Assembly: GCA_023441125.1 (NCBI GenBank)
Contig: JAEZQV010000259.1
Location: 1-22,439, forward strand
Reading direction: 5' to 3'
Source: Bacillota bacterium
Lineage (GTDB): Bacteria > Bacillota_C > Negativicutes > Sporomusales > Sporomusaceae
Length of the DNA stretch: 22,439 nt
Each line of letters starts with the position of its first letter. Within the stretch, counting starts at the first letter, position 1. Below are positions 1 to 8,047 of the stretch, piece by piece. The translations under genes and the position numbers were made by a program. The notes beneath the pieces are model-generated. The model made no database searches. It saw only the letters and a list, made by a program, of their open reading frames with translations, and had not been told where the DNA came from.

Positions 1-328
1 GACCTATACAATCCGTATCGCCCTGGTTAAGCCGCCGCCAGCAGTCAAACTGGGCATGACCGCTTCGGTGCAGGTAACAACGGCCATGCAGCCGACGGCT
101 GTGGCGGCCATTCCGGCCAGTGCCGTATATCAGGCCGGCCCTTCGCCGGCCGTCTGGGTAGTCAAGGACAGGGTCGTCAGTCTCCGCCCGGTTACCGTCG
201 GTACCATGGCGAACGATACCATTGAGGTGCTGGCCGGCCTTGAACCGGGCGAGACGATTATTACGGCCGGCGTGCATAAGCTGCAGGTAGGACAGATGGT
301 CAATCCCGTCGGCGGTGAACTGCCATGA
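1..328 (+). CDS. RND efflux periplasmic adaptor (membrane fusion protein), C-terminal part
   Basis: The reading frame is already open at base 2 and runs to the TGA at 326-328, so the 5' part of the gene lies outside the window. The visible 108 residues hold the end of the beta-barrel domain (LGMTASVQVTT) and the membrane-proximal domain of HlyD/AcrA-type adaptors, with the typical AIPASAVYQ strand, a VTVGTMANDTIEVLAGLEPGE segment and the GETIITAGVHKLQVGQMV ending. Such adaptors join an inner-membrane RND pump to an outer-membrane TolC-like channel. Its stop overlaps the start of the permease gene (ATGA), indicating translational coupling in one operon. The substrate cannot be read from this fragment. 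A TolC-type gene is not in view. Confidence 0.9.
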   Translation, partial: TYTIRIALVKPPPAVKLGMTASVQVTTAMQPTAVAAIPASAVYQAGPSPAVWVVKDRVVSLRPVTVGTMANDTIEVLAGLEPGETIITAGVHKLQVGQMVNPVGGELP

Positions 329-3300
329 AAAGCTTCAACCTGACCGAATGGGCGCTCCAGCATAAACAGCTGGTTTACTATTTCGTTTTGCTGATGTTTC
401 TGGCGGGCATTGTCTCTTACCGGAATCTGGGCCGCATGGAAGATCCCGACTTTACCGTCCGCCAGATGGTGGTGTCGGTCAACTGGCCGGGGGCGACAGC
501 CCGCCAGGTAGAAGAGCAGGTCACGGATAAAATCGAGAAAAAACTCCAGGACACGCCCGGGCTGGATTATGTGCGGAGCTATTCCATACCCGGCCAGGCG
601 GTCATTTATGTGGTGCTGAAGGATGATGCCGTAACGGCCAATGAGGTCCGCCCCATTTGGCTGGAAGTCCGCAATATGGTCAATGACATCAAGGCCACTT
701 TGCCGCAGGGCGTGGACGGCCCCTATTTTAACGACCGGTTTGACGATGTGTTCGGCTGCATTTACGCCCTTACCGGCGACGGCTACAGTTATGAGGAACT
801 GCGCCGGTATGCAATGCGCATCCGGCAAAATCTCGTAGCGGTTCCCAGCGTCAAAAAGGTGGAACTGGTGGGTGTCCAGACCGAAAAGATTTACATTACG
901 ATGGAAACAGGCAAGCTGGCTGAACTGGGCCTGACGCCAGCCGATATTGCGAATGCCGTTAAGGGACAAAATGCCATGGCCTCGTCCGGGTCGATTGAAA
1001 CAGTCTCCGACCGTGTGTATTTCCGGGTCAGCGGCATGTTTGCGACCCTTGACGATCTCAGACTGCTACCGGTCCGCGCCGGCGGACACAGCCTGCGTCT
1101 GGGCGATATCGCCCGGATTGAACGCAGCTACAGCGATCCGCCGGACCCCAAAATGTTTTATAACGGCCGGCCGGCTATCGGCCTGGCCCTGTCCATGGCC
1201 CAGGGCGGCAACATTCTGGAGCTCGGCGCTACTCTGGAGCAAACGCTGGACCGGATAAAACAGGACCTGCCGCTGGGGCTCGAACTCAACAGCGTTGCCA
1301 ATCAGCCGGCTGTGGTCCGGCAATCCATCAATGATTTTCTCGAGTCGCTGGCCGAAGCCGTGATTATTGTGCTCATCGTCAGTTTTCTGAGCCTCGGCGT
1401 TCGCTCGGGCATTGTCGTGGCGTTATGTATTCCCCTGGTGATTGCCGGCGCTTTTGTCATGATGAAACTGTATGGTGTCGCGCTGCAGAAGATTTCCCTG
1501 GGGGCGCTGATCATTTCGCTGGGCCTCCTGGTGGACGATGCCATTATTGCCATTGAAATGATGACAGTCAAGCTGCAGCAGGGCTGGAACCGTTTTGAGG
1601 CAGCCTGCTACGCCTACCGGGCCACATCCTTTCCCATGCTGACCGGCACCCTGATTACCTGCGCCGGCTTTATCCCCATCGGACTGTCCAAAGGTTCGGC
1701 CTCGGAATTTGTCGGCAGCATCTTTTCGGTGATTACCATTTCCCTTTTAATTTCCTGGGTTGTATCGGTCCTGGTCACGCCGCTGTTGGGCTATCACCTG
1801 GTGAAGGTCGCTCCGGCTGCCGATGAGGGCACGCAAGACATTTACAACACCCGCTTTTACCGCTTGTTTAAAAAGATTCTGGTCGGTTGTCTCGTGCACC
1901 GCAACAAGGTGCTGATTGCTACAGTTTTCGCCTTTATCGGTTCCCTTTTTCTGATGGGATTGGTAAAACAGGAGTTCTTTCCCGAATCCACCCGGCCGGA
2001 AATCATTGTCGACATGCGGCTGCCGCAGGATGCTTCGCTGGCAGCCACTGAGCAGGCAGCCGCCGCCTTTATCCGGCGCTTTACCGCCGAGGCTGAGCTG
2101 GCGAGCTATTCTTACTATGTGGGCAAAGGCGCGCCACGGTTTGTGCTGACCGCCGACGCGGTGTTCCCCAATGCTAATTTTGCCCAGTTTGTGCTAGTGG
2201 CCAGGGATGTGCATGAGCGGGATAAGCTGGCCCGGGAGGCCCGAGAATTGTTAAACACCGAGTTTCCCCAGGTGCGGGGCAATGTGAAATTTCTCAAAAC
2301 CGGCCCGTCCCATCCGTATCCGGTACTGCTGCGTGTCAGCGGTTATGATCATGACAAGGTCAAACAACTTGCCGGCCAGGTAATGGATCGCTTAGCCGCC
2401 CATCCGCTCATTACCGATGTGAACCTGGACTGGAATGAAGCGAGCAAGGTGCTCCGGATTGATATAGACCAGGATAAAGCCCGGCTGCTGGGAATTGACA
2501 GCCAGACCCTGGCCGCCAGTCTGCAGGCCATGCTGTCCGGTACGACGGTCAGTGAATTCCGCGAACAAGACAGGACCATCGCCATTGTCTTCCGGCTGGA
2601 TCAAAGCAGCCGCAGCGAGCTTACGCAAATCAAAAACCTGAACATTCCCGCCGGCGGCCGGTTTATTCCCTTGGACCAGATTGCCACGGTCAGTTACGCA
2701 GCGGAAGAGGGGTTAATCTGGCGCCGGGATTTAAAGCCGACCATTACCGTCCAGGCCAACACGATTGAGGGCGTCTTAGCCAATAACGCAACCCAAACGG
2801 TGTATCAAAGCCTGGCGGACTTCCGGGCTGCTTTGCCGCCCGGCTACAGCGTAGATATCGGCGGCGCGCTGGAAAGCAGCCAGAAAGCCAGCGGCTGGCT
2901 GGCCCAGCCCATACCGTTGATGTTTATCGTTATCATTACCCTGCTGATGCTGCAGCTCCACAATATTCCCAAAATGGTGTTAACCCTCCTGACCGCGCCG
3001 TTAGGGCTGATCGGCGTCAGTGTCACCCTGCTCGTGACCGGCCGGCCGATGGGTTTTGTCGTACAGCTTGGCATCCTGGCGTTAGCCGGCATCATCATGC
3101 GCAATTCGGTCATTCTTATTGACCAGATTGAACAGCACCTTGCCGCCGGCGAATCCACCTGGGAGGCGATTATTAATGCGGCTGTTACCCGCTTCCGGCC
3201 GATCATGCTGACCGCCGCGGCCGCTATTTTAGGCATGCTGCCCCTGATGTCCAACATCTTCTGGGGACCGATGGCGGTAGCGATCGCCGGCGGCCTGTTC

Positions 3301-3414
3301 GGCGCCACGATACTGACGCTATTGGTGCTGCCGGCCATGTACGCCGCCTGGTATAGGGCGCAGCCGGACAGGAACCTGAGTACGGACGGGCAGCAAGCGA
3401 TGAGTTTATTTTAG
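325..3414 (+). CDS. RND-family efflux permease (AcrB/HAE1-like)
   Basis: A 1029-residue protein of full RND length. It starts with a cytoplasmic helix and first membrane segment (about residues 14-33), followed by a large periplasmic domain, a block of membrane helices (about 335-540), a second periplasmic domain, and a final membrane block (about 860-1010). The proton-relay aspartates of helix 4 are present as D404-D405 in GLLVDDAIIAIEMM, matching D407/D408 of AcrB. The helix-10 lysine of AcrB is replaced by R926 in IIMRNSVILIDQ. It would export drugs, bile-type compounds or other amphiphiles by proton antiport as a trimer in the inner membrane. No CzcA-type metal motif was recognised, so the substrate is open. 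The next gene has its own promoter region, so this is probably the last gene of the pump operon. Confidence 0.95.
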   Translation: MKSFNLTEWALQHKQLVYYFVLLMFLAGIVSYRNLGRMEDPDFTVRQMVVSVNWPGATARQVEEQVTDKIEKKLQDTPGLDYVRSYSIPGQAVIYVVLKDDAVTANEVRPIWLEVRNMVNDIKATLPQGVDGPYFNDRFDDVFGCIYALTGDGYSYEELRRYAMRIRQNLVAVPSVKKVELVGVQTEKIYITMETGKLAELGLTPADIANAVKGQNAMASSGSIETVSDRVYFRVSGMFATLDDLRLLPVRAGGHSLRLGDIARIERSYSDPPDPKMFYNGRPAIGLALSMAQGGNILELGATLEQTLDRIKQDLPLGLELNSVANQPAVVRQSINDFLESLAEAVIIVLIVSFLSLGVRSGIVVALCIPLVIAGAFVMMKLYGVALQKISLGALIISLGLLVDDAIIAIEMMTVKLQQGWNRFEAACYAYRATSFPMLTGTLITCAGFIPIGLSKGSASEFVGSIFSVITISLLISWVVSVLVTPLLGYHLVKVAPAADEGTQDIYNTRFYRLFKKILVGCLVHRNKVLIATVFAFIGSLFLMGLVKQEFFPESTRPEIIVDMRLPQDASLAATEQAAAAFIRRFTAEAELASYSYYVGKGAPRFVLTADAVFPNANFAQFVLVARDVHERDKLAREARELLNTEFPQVRGNVKFLKTGPSHPYPVLLRVSGYDHDKVKQLAGQVMDRLAAHPLITDVNLDWNEASKVLRIDIDQDKARLLGIDSQTLAASLQAMLSGTTVSEFREQDRTIAIVFRLDQSSRSELTQIKNLNIPAGGRFIPLDQIATVSYAAEEGLIWRRDLKPTITVQANTIEGVLANNATQTVYQSLADFRAALPPGYSVDIGGALESSQKASGWLAQPIPLMFIVIITLLMLQLHNIPKMVLTLLTAPLGLIGVSVTLLVTGRPMGFVVQLGILALAGIIMRNSVILIDQIEQHLAAGESTWEAIINAAVTRFRPIMLTAAAAILGMLPLMSNIFWGPMAVAIAGGLFGATILTLLVLPAMYAAWYRAQPDRNLSTDGQQAMSLF

Positions 3415-3440
3415 GATTCTTTACGGCTTAAATACCGTCA

Positions 3441-3543
3441 TTATTGCTTCTTGGCGATAGCTATTTCATACGGCCGTGGTAAAATCAATCATCGAACCGG
3501 GAATGTCTTTATTCTGTTTAGAGAGCAGGATAGCCGCCGGTAG
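3441..3543 (-). pseudogene. Possible remnant of a PIN-domain (VapC-like) toxin gene
   Basis: On the minus strand, 3543 down to 3469 reads LPAAILLSKQNKDIPGSM then IDFTTAV and meets a stop. A +1 shift continues as EIAIAKKQ to a stop at 3441. The joined text loosely resembles the C-terminal part of VapC/PIN proteins, where an ar..gk.I...D..Iaa.Al pattern is usual. There is no start codon, no ribosome binding site and no partner antitoxin. The match is by eye and short, so this may be chance. The rest of the 3415-3618 gap holds only the promoter and operator of the next gene. Confidence 0.2.
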
Positions 3544-3579
3544 TTAGTGTTGCCTGACATAAATTTGTCCATTTTGTGA

Positions 3580-3608
3580 TAGAAATAATAGCTAAAATAT
3601 GGTATCAT
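3580..3608 (+). promoter_or_regulatory. Candidate promoter of the TonB-C-domain gene
   Basis: TAGAAA (3580-3585) and TATCAT (3603-3608) are separated by 17 bases and match the sigma-70 consensus at 4/6 and 5/6. The predicted transcription start would fall at the left edge of the Fur-like palindrome. The -35 box is weak, so confidence is moderate. Confidence 0.4.
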
Positions 3609-3611
3609 TAT

Positions 3612-3636
3612 ACCGATATTGATTATCAATATCGGT
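3612..3636 (+). promoter_or_regulatory. Fur box (iron-responsive operator)
   Basis: This is a perfect palindrome with 12-base arms around a single central T. Its inner 19 bases, GATATTGATTATCAATATC (3615-3633), match the classical Fur consensus GATAATGATAATCATTATC at 16 of 19 positions. It lies just downstream of the candidate promoter and 76 bases before the start codon, a position suited to repression by Fe-Fur. Confidence 0.75.
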
Positions 3637-3711
3637 TACTTTTTGGATTTGGCCAGGCCTAGTTTTTTGCCTGGAAAAATGAGAATAAAAGGATCAGAGA
3701 GGGTGTTTTCA

Positions 3712-4146
3712 GTGCAATATTTCCTTACAAGGCAATTCATTGTCGCTATCCTGTTAGTGGTGTTTGCCAGTATAGCTGCGCCGGTTATGGCTGACAGCAA
3801 TTCACCGGTAACTCCCCCCAAGCTTGTTACTTTAGCACCGATTTCCCTTTCCCCGGAACTGCGGGAAAAGTATTCGGAACAGACAAAACTGGTGAAAGTC
3901 AAGGCGGCAATAGCGGCAGACGGAATCATTACCGGTGATATTAAAGTGGTTGTAGGTTCCGGGGATGAGGCTTTTGACCAGGCTGTAATCGAGGCCCTGC
4001 AAAAGTCTGTGTTTACACCGGCTTATACCAGTGATAACAAGGCGGTAGCCTGCTCAATTATCCTGCCGCTTCATGTCAATGTGGAAAAATATCAGCCCGA
4101 GGAAGAAACAACCAGTGAGACAGAGCAAACCAAGGCAGAACAATAG
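3712..4146 (+). CDS. Secreted TonB C-terminal-domain protein, iron-regulated
   Basis: The protein has 144 residues when started at GTG 3712, which has an AGAGGG Shine-Dalgarno 8 bases upstream. The frame is open back to an ATG at 3619, but that start falls inside the Fur operator and has no ribosome binding site. Residues 9-26 are hydrophobic and end in APVMA-D, a good signal peptidase I site. Residues about 60-125 match the TonB_C fold (VKVKAAIAADGIITGDIKVV, then SGDEAFDQAVIEALQK, then FTPAY). The tail is acidic. TonB normally delivers proton-motive energy to outer-membrane receptors from an inner-membrane anchor. Here there is no proline-rich spanning region, only a short linker, and the leader looks cleavable, so it may be an accessory receptor-binding protein rather than a working TonB. 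The Fur box and the nearby receptor gene link it to iron uptake. Confidence 0.7.
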   Translation: MQYFLTRQFIVAILLVVFASIAAPVMADSNSPVTPPKLVTLAPISLSPELREKYSEQTKLVKVKAAIAADGIITGDIKVVVGSGDEAFDQAVIEALQKSVFTPAYTSDNKAVACSIILPLHVNVEKYQPEEETTSETEQTKAEQ

Positions 4147-4169
4147 CCAGGCAGTGTTTGGCGGGTGAG

Positions 4170-4213
4170 AAAGGGACCGTGTTGAAACGTAAGCGTTTCA
4201 ACACGGTCCCTTT
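4170..4213. terminator. Strong hairpin terminator, probably bidirectional
   Basis: A perfect 20-base-pair stem (4170-4189 with 4194-4213) closes a TAAG loop. It begins with AAA and ends with TTT, giving short U-runs on both strands. It lies between two convergent genes, the TonB-C gene and the AraC gene, and can end both transcripts. Confidence 0.8.
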
Positions 4214-4274
4214 GAATTACAAGGTGCGATGCTACCGGAACAAGACCGGTGTTTTGCGGGCATACCAGCCTGGT

Positions 4275-5258
4275 TTATTGCTGCCGGTATTTTTTCGGCG
4301 TAATCCCGTAATAATCCTTAAAAATAGCCGAAAAGCTGCTGCTGCCGCAATAACCCAGCTGCATGGCAATATCTTGGATACTTAGCCGCGTGTTTTTAAG
4401 CAGTATTTTCGCCTTTTCCATCCTGGCGCGGCGCAGATAGCCGTAAGCGGTATCGGCGAACAAGGCTTTGAAGCCGGTTTTTAGTTTGAAGGTATTTAAG
4501 CAGACGATTTTTGACAGCTCTTCCAGCGAAGGCGGCGCAGACATTCGTTCCGTCAGCACCTGCTTGGCCACATAGAGCCGGTCGGTGTCCTCGCTGTCAA
4601 GAAATACCGGCAGTTCCGGCGGATATTTTCGTATGCCGGAGCGGAATAGGTATTCTGATAATATTTCCAGCACAATGGCTTCAAAAAATAATTTCTTTAC
4701 TGTTTCATCATCATAGGGGCAGAGAAAGAATCTGTTGATCAGATTTTCAATATCCAGACTTGCCTTTTTGGCGTGTTCAACAGCCGGGTGTGTCCGTAGC
4801 GCGGCAATTCTGTCCGCAATATCGATTCCTTTTGCCGCCAGGCCCTGGATATATTCTTCATCAATCGCAATCGAGACAAAATGGAGGCCATGGTTTTTAG
4901 GAAGCCGCGCCCAGCCTTTGCAGCTTTGGCTTACAAACAAAATGAATTCGCCGGCATTTACTGTTTCCAGCTGTTGGTTAGTATCATTGAAAATTTCAAG
5001 ATGGCCGGAATGCATATAGACAAGCTCAAAGTATTTGTGCTTAACATCATAGGAATAGGTAAGATCCTCATGCAGCGCCATGTTGCCGAGGGAAATGTGC
5101 AAGCCGTTCTGATAGGAATAACGTTGCAGGTAGCCGGCGCCGAACTTTTTTAGTACCTCAAACTCATATAACTGCGTGGTATTTTTGTGTAAGAAACCAA
5201 TTTGATTCATTTTTTGATAAAAGTCGTCCAGATTCACTGTATTTAAGTGGAATTTCAT
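4275..5258 (-). CDS. AraC-family transcriptional regulator, likely activator of the siderophore uptake operon
   Basis: The protein has 327 residues. The N-terminal two thirds form a ligand-sensing region. The C-terminal 100 residues carry the two helix-turn-helix units of AraC/XylS proteins, with the usual second-motif text IQDIAMQLGYCGSSSFSAIFKDYYGITPKKYR. The ATG has a GGAGG Shine-Dalgarno 8 bases upstream on the minus strand. It diverges from the TonB-dependent receptor operon and has a Fur-like box over its own promoter. PchR and YbtA, AraC-type proteins of other siderophore systems, have the same arrangement: Fur-repressed, and activating receptor genes when the siderophore is present. 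I infer the same role here; the ligand is unknown. Confidence 0.9.
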   Translation of the reverse strand: MKFHLNTVNLDDFYQKMNQIGFLHKNTTQLYEFEVLKKFGAGYLQRYSYQNGLHISLGNMALHEDLTYSYDVKHKYFELVYMHSGHLEIFNDTNQQLETVNAGEFILFVSQSCKGWARLPKNHGLHFVSIAIDEEYIQGLAAKGIDIADRIAALRTHPAVEHAKKASLDIENLINRFFLCPYDDETVKKLFFEAIVLEILSEYLFRSGIRKYPPELPVFLDSEDTDRLYVAKQVLTERMSAPPSLEELSKIVCLNTFKLKTGFKALFADTAYGYLRRARMEKAKILLKNTRLSIQDIAMQLGYCGSSSFSAIFKDYYGITPKKYRQQ

Positions 5259-5318
5259 AACATCCGGCCTCCGCTAATCGATTAAATACTTTTTAAAAGC
5301 ATAAATGTAACTAATTTT

Positions 5319-5348
5319 ATAATAACAGAGAATGAGAACGATTTTCAA
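5319..5348 (-). promoter_or_regulatory. Promoter of the AraC gene with overlapping Fur-like box
   Basis: On the minus strand, TTGAAA (5348-5343) and TATTAT (5324-5319) are spaced by 18 bases. The + strand text TGAGAACGATTTTCA (5333-5347) matches the Fur 7-1-7 core TGATAATnATTATCA at 11 of 14 defined positions. It covers the -35 box and spacer, so Fe-Fur would block this promoter. Confidence 0.55.
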
Positions 5349-5398
5349 TTCGCGTGGTAGCTTTTTTTGTTCAAGAGGTATTTTCAGGCCTGGAAGAA

Positions 5399-5427
5399 TT
5401 GACCGGCTGTAGTTGGGCCGGTATAAT
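5399..5427 (+). promoter_or_regulatory. Promoter of the receptor/transporter operon
   Basis: TTGACC (5399-5404) and a perfect TATAAT (5422-5427) are separated by exactly 17 bases. This is the best sigma-70-type promoter in the window. Transcription should start near 5434, just before the Fur box. Confidence 0.75.
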
Positions 5428-5439
5428 CATCACTAATAA

Positions 5440-5454
5440 TGAAACTCATTATCA
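5440..5454 (+). promoter_or_regulatory. Fur box of the receptor/transporter operon
   Basis: TGAAACTCATTATCA matches the Fur 7-1-7 core TGATAATnATTATCA at 12 of 14 defined positions. It lies just downstream of the predicted transcription start and 30 bases before the receptor start codon. Confidence 0.75.
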
Positions 5455-5484
5455 TTAAATAACAAGGCAAGGTGATGATCTGGT

Positions 5485-7410
5485 ATGGATACAATAGCCG
5501 GAAAAGTTGCGGCGGCGGTGATCAGCGGGGTTTTGCTGCTGCCGCTCTCGGTAACGGCGGCAGAGGATGCGCCGCAGGCAGAATTCAGTCTCGATGAGTA
5601 TGTGGTGACGGCCAGCCGCATGCCGGTAAAACTGTCAAAAACGGCAGCCAGCGTGACCGTAATTACCGCCAGTGAAATTGAAAAGGGCGGATTTACCAGA
5701 GTGGCTGAGATTCTGGCGCAGACCAATGTTAGCGTCGACGACATCGGCGCCGGGGCAACGGGCGTCAGCGCCGTTACCATCAATGGCGATGACCGGGTGC
5801 TGGTTTTAGTGGACGGACGCAAAATCAACCGGGAATATTTTATCGGCATGGGGAAAACACGGGTTAACCTCAATCAGCTTCCCAGCGTGAAAAATATTGA
5901 GCGCATCGAGATTGTCCGCGGGCCGGCTTCCGCCTTGTACGGCAGTGATGCCGCCGGTGGCGTCATCAATATCATTACCCGCAAAGCCACTGCAGACAGC
6001 ACGAGTGTGTCGCTGCAAAGCGGCAGCTGGGGGCAGCGCAATTATACGCTGACTACCGAAGGCCAAGAGAATGGTTTCGGTTACCGGCTTACCGCGGAAC
6101 GCAAGCGCCAGGATGATTTTGCCTATAAGGACTGGCAGACCGGCAAGGTAGTAACTATGCCTAACAGCTATTTCGACCAGGATGCTCTTACCATGCGTTT
6201 GGACAAGGACCTGGGAGCGGGCCGCTCCTTAAGCCTGTATCTGGAACATATGGACGGTAAAGCCGGTTATGGCTTAATGCCGCCGGGAAATCCGCAGTAT
6301 CATCCTACGGCCTATGAGACTACCCTGGAAAACAATGTTGACCTGACCTATCACTGGGGACAAAACGGGGCGAAGAATGTATTTAAAATTTATCATAATG
6401 CGGCCGACTATAACATTAACAAAGCCAGCGACACCAACCAGCCGGATAAAGCCTTAACCAGCCGGACTACTGGCGCCGAGTGGCAGCAGACCTGGCAGCT
6501 TGGCAAAAATTATGCGCTCTTAGGCGGTTTGGAATGGCGTAAGGTTACCATTGATGCCCCTACTGACGGTATCTATAGCAAGGACTTGTCCAATCAGGCC
6601 GTGTTCCTGGAAAACCGGTGGAATCTGCCGGGAGAATGGACTGTCACGGCCGGCATGCGGTACGATGACCATAATGCCTTTGGCGGCAAATCGACCGCCC
6701 GGGTAACGGCCAACAAAGAGCTGAATGCCAATACCAATGTGTATCTTTCCTGGGGACAGGTATATAAAGCGCCGAATGCCGATGAACTGTACGGTCAGTC
6801 GCAGGCCATCGGCAATCCCGACCTGCGGCCGGAAAGCGGCGACACGGTTACTCTTGGTCTGAACACCAAACTCAAAGATGACAGCCTCGTCAAGTTCAGT
6901 GTTTTCAGCAGCCGGCTTAATGACGCAATTAGTTATTATCCGATTGATTCCAGCTATATGTACTGGAAGTTTGCCAACCTGCAGGAGCAAAAGCGGCAGG
7001 GGCTGGATATCAGCTGGATGAGACAACTGTCACCGGCCTGGAATGTAACGGCCGGGTATTCTTACGTGCAGATCAAAAATAAAGATCAAGGGGCGGCTGC
7101 TTACGCCTTAGACCCCAAAAACAGCCAGCCTAACGGCTACCGGCTAAATCTTGATTACAGCCAGGACAAATGGAACGCCGGACTTGCCGTGCGGGGAGCA
7201 AGCGGCCGCAATTTGTCGGCCTACACGGCGAATTCCTACTGGGTGATGGATTTGACGGCCGGCTATCAGATCGATGCCGGGCTGCGCGCTTATGCCAAGG
7301 TCTATAATCTTACCAACCGCGCCTACGAGTTGCGTGGGGAGGCCGGCACCAGAGGGGTGTTCCCCATGGCGGCCCGCCATCTGTATTTCGGGTTGGAAAG
7401 GCGTCTGTAA
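5485..7410 (+). CDS. TonB-dependent outer-membrane receptor (siderophore/metallophore type)
   Basis: The protein has 641 residues. A signal peptide (about 1-25, ending SVTAA) is followed by a TonB box, DEYVVTAS (37-44). Next come the plug domain with TINGDDRVLVLVDGRKIN and the conserved IERIEIVRGPASALYGSDA segment, and then a 22-strand-type barrel to the C-terminus. The length and plug resemble CirA, BtuB and catecholate or heme receptors. The start ATG follows AAGGTGAT, about 12 bases away. It is the first gene behind a strong promoter with a Fur box and is followed closely by an ECF transporter, so it should bring an iron-chelate or similar metal complex across the outer membrane. The exact ligand cannot be deduced. 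Confidence 0.93.
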   Translation: MDTIAGKVAAAVISGVLLLPLSVTAAEDAPQAEFSLDEYVVTASRMPVKLSKTAASVTVITASEIEKGGFTRVAEILAQTNVSVDDIGAGATGVSAVTINGDDRVLVLVDGRKINREYFIGMGKTRVNLNQLPSVKNIERIEIVRGPASALYGSDAAGGVINIITRKATADSTSVSLQSGSWGQRNYTLTTEGQENGFGYRLTAERKRQDDFAYKDWQTGKVVTMPNSYFDQDALTMRLDKDLGAGRSLSLYLEHMDGKAGYGLMPPGNPQYHPTAYETTLENNVDLTYHWGQNGAKNVFKIYHNAADYNINKASDTNQPDKALTSRTTGAEWQQTWQLGKNYALLGGLEWRKVTIDAPTDGIYSKDLSNQAVFLENRWNLPGEWTVTAGMRYDDHNAFGGKSTARVTANKELNANTNVYLSWGQVYKAPNADELYGQSQAIGNPDLRPESGDTVTLGLNTKLKDDSLVKFSVFSSRLNDAISYYPIDSSYMYWKFANLQEQKRQGLDISWMRQLSPAWNVTAGYSYVQIKNKDQGAAAYALDPKNSQPNGYRLNLDYSQDKWNAGLAVRGASGRNLSAYTANSYWVMDLTAGYQIDAGLRAYAKVYNLTNRAYELRGEAGTRGVFPMAARHLYFGLERRL

Positions 7411-7450
7411 GCCGGGTGAAAAGCAAAAAGATCACAAGGAGCGCTCTGCG

Positions 7451-8047
7451 ATGACAAGTCCTAATCAATCGTTACCATCCAAGGATTTAATTACCATTGG
7501 TATTTTCAGTACGCTGTTCTTTGCCGTTACCATGGTGGCGGGGGCTTTCGTTGCCCCCAATCCGGTGCTGACTTACCTGACACCGGTGGTTGTAGCCATC
7601 TTCACCGGACCGGTATATCTGCTGCTGCTGGCCAAAGTGCCGAAACGGGGAGCGACGATCATTTTAGGCGGGATTATGGGATTTCTGATGTTTATAACCG
7701 GCATGTTTTGGCTGTGGTCGCTCGCTTATATTATTTTGGGGGTAATTGCCGGTGAAATTTCAGCAGCTGGCCGGTTTAGGAGCTTAAAGCTCAATGTACT
7801 TGGCTTTTGCGTTTTCTCCCTGAATCCCATTGCCTCTTATATGATGATCTGGATTGATCAGCAGGCCTATAAGGCCTATCTGCTGAGCAAAGGAACACAG
7901 GCTGCTTATCTGGATACTATGTTTAACACCGCCCAGGACTGGATGCTGCCGGCCATGGTTGCCGGCACGGTGCTGGCTTCGCTGGCCGGGGCCGCTATCG
8001 GCAGCCGGCTTCTCAAAAAACACTTCACCAGAGCCGGAGTCATATAA
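7451..8047 (+). CDS. ECF transporter S component (MptD/Trep_Strep-like membrane protein)
   Basis: A 198-residue integral membrane protein with five or six hydrophobic segments. The start ATG 7451 has an AAGGAG motif about 8 bases upstream; the frame is open further upstream but only across the end of the receptor gene. The opening (DLITIGIFSTLFFAVTMVAG) and the later GGIMGFLMFITGMFWLWSLAYIILGVIAGE resemble the MptD / Trep_Strep family of putative ECF substrate-binding subunits. The S component binds the substrate in the cytoplasmic membrane. Its stop overlaps the T-component start by one base (TAATG). Relatives are, from memory, often found beside YbtPQ-like ABC genes, as here. Confidence 0.85.
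   Translation: MTSPNQSLPSKDLITIGIFSTLFFAVTMVAGAFVAPNPVLTYLTPVVVAIFTGPVYLLLLAKVPKRGATIILGGIMGFLMFITGMFWLWSLAYIILGVIAGEISAAGRFRSLKLNVLGFCVFSLNPIASYMMIWIDQQAYKAYLLSKGTQAAYLDTMFNTAQDWMLPAMVAGTVLASLAGAAIGSRLLKKHFTRAGVI

Noticed and set aside
130..969. Long minus-strand open frame (279 residues) opposite the RND genes
   Set aside because: It lies opposite two well-supported genes, has no recognisable domain, and is a mirror of their GC-biased codons.
4158..4385. Small + strand open frame covering the terminator hairpin
   Set aside because: It runs through the terminator stem and into the 3' end of the AraC gene, with no ribosome binding site.
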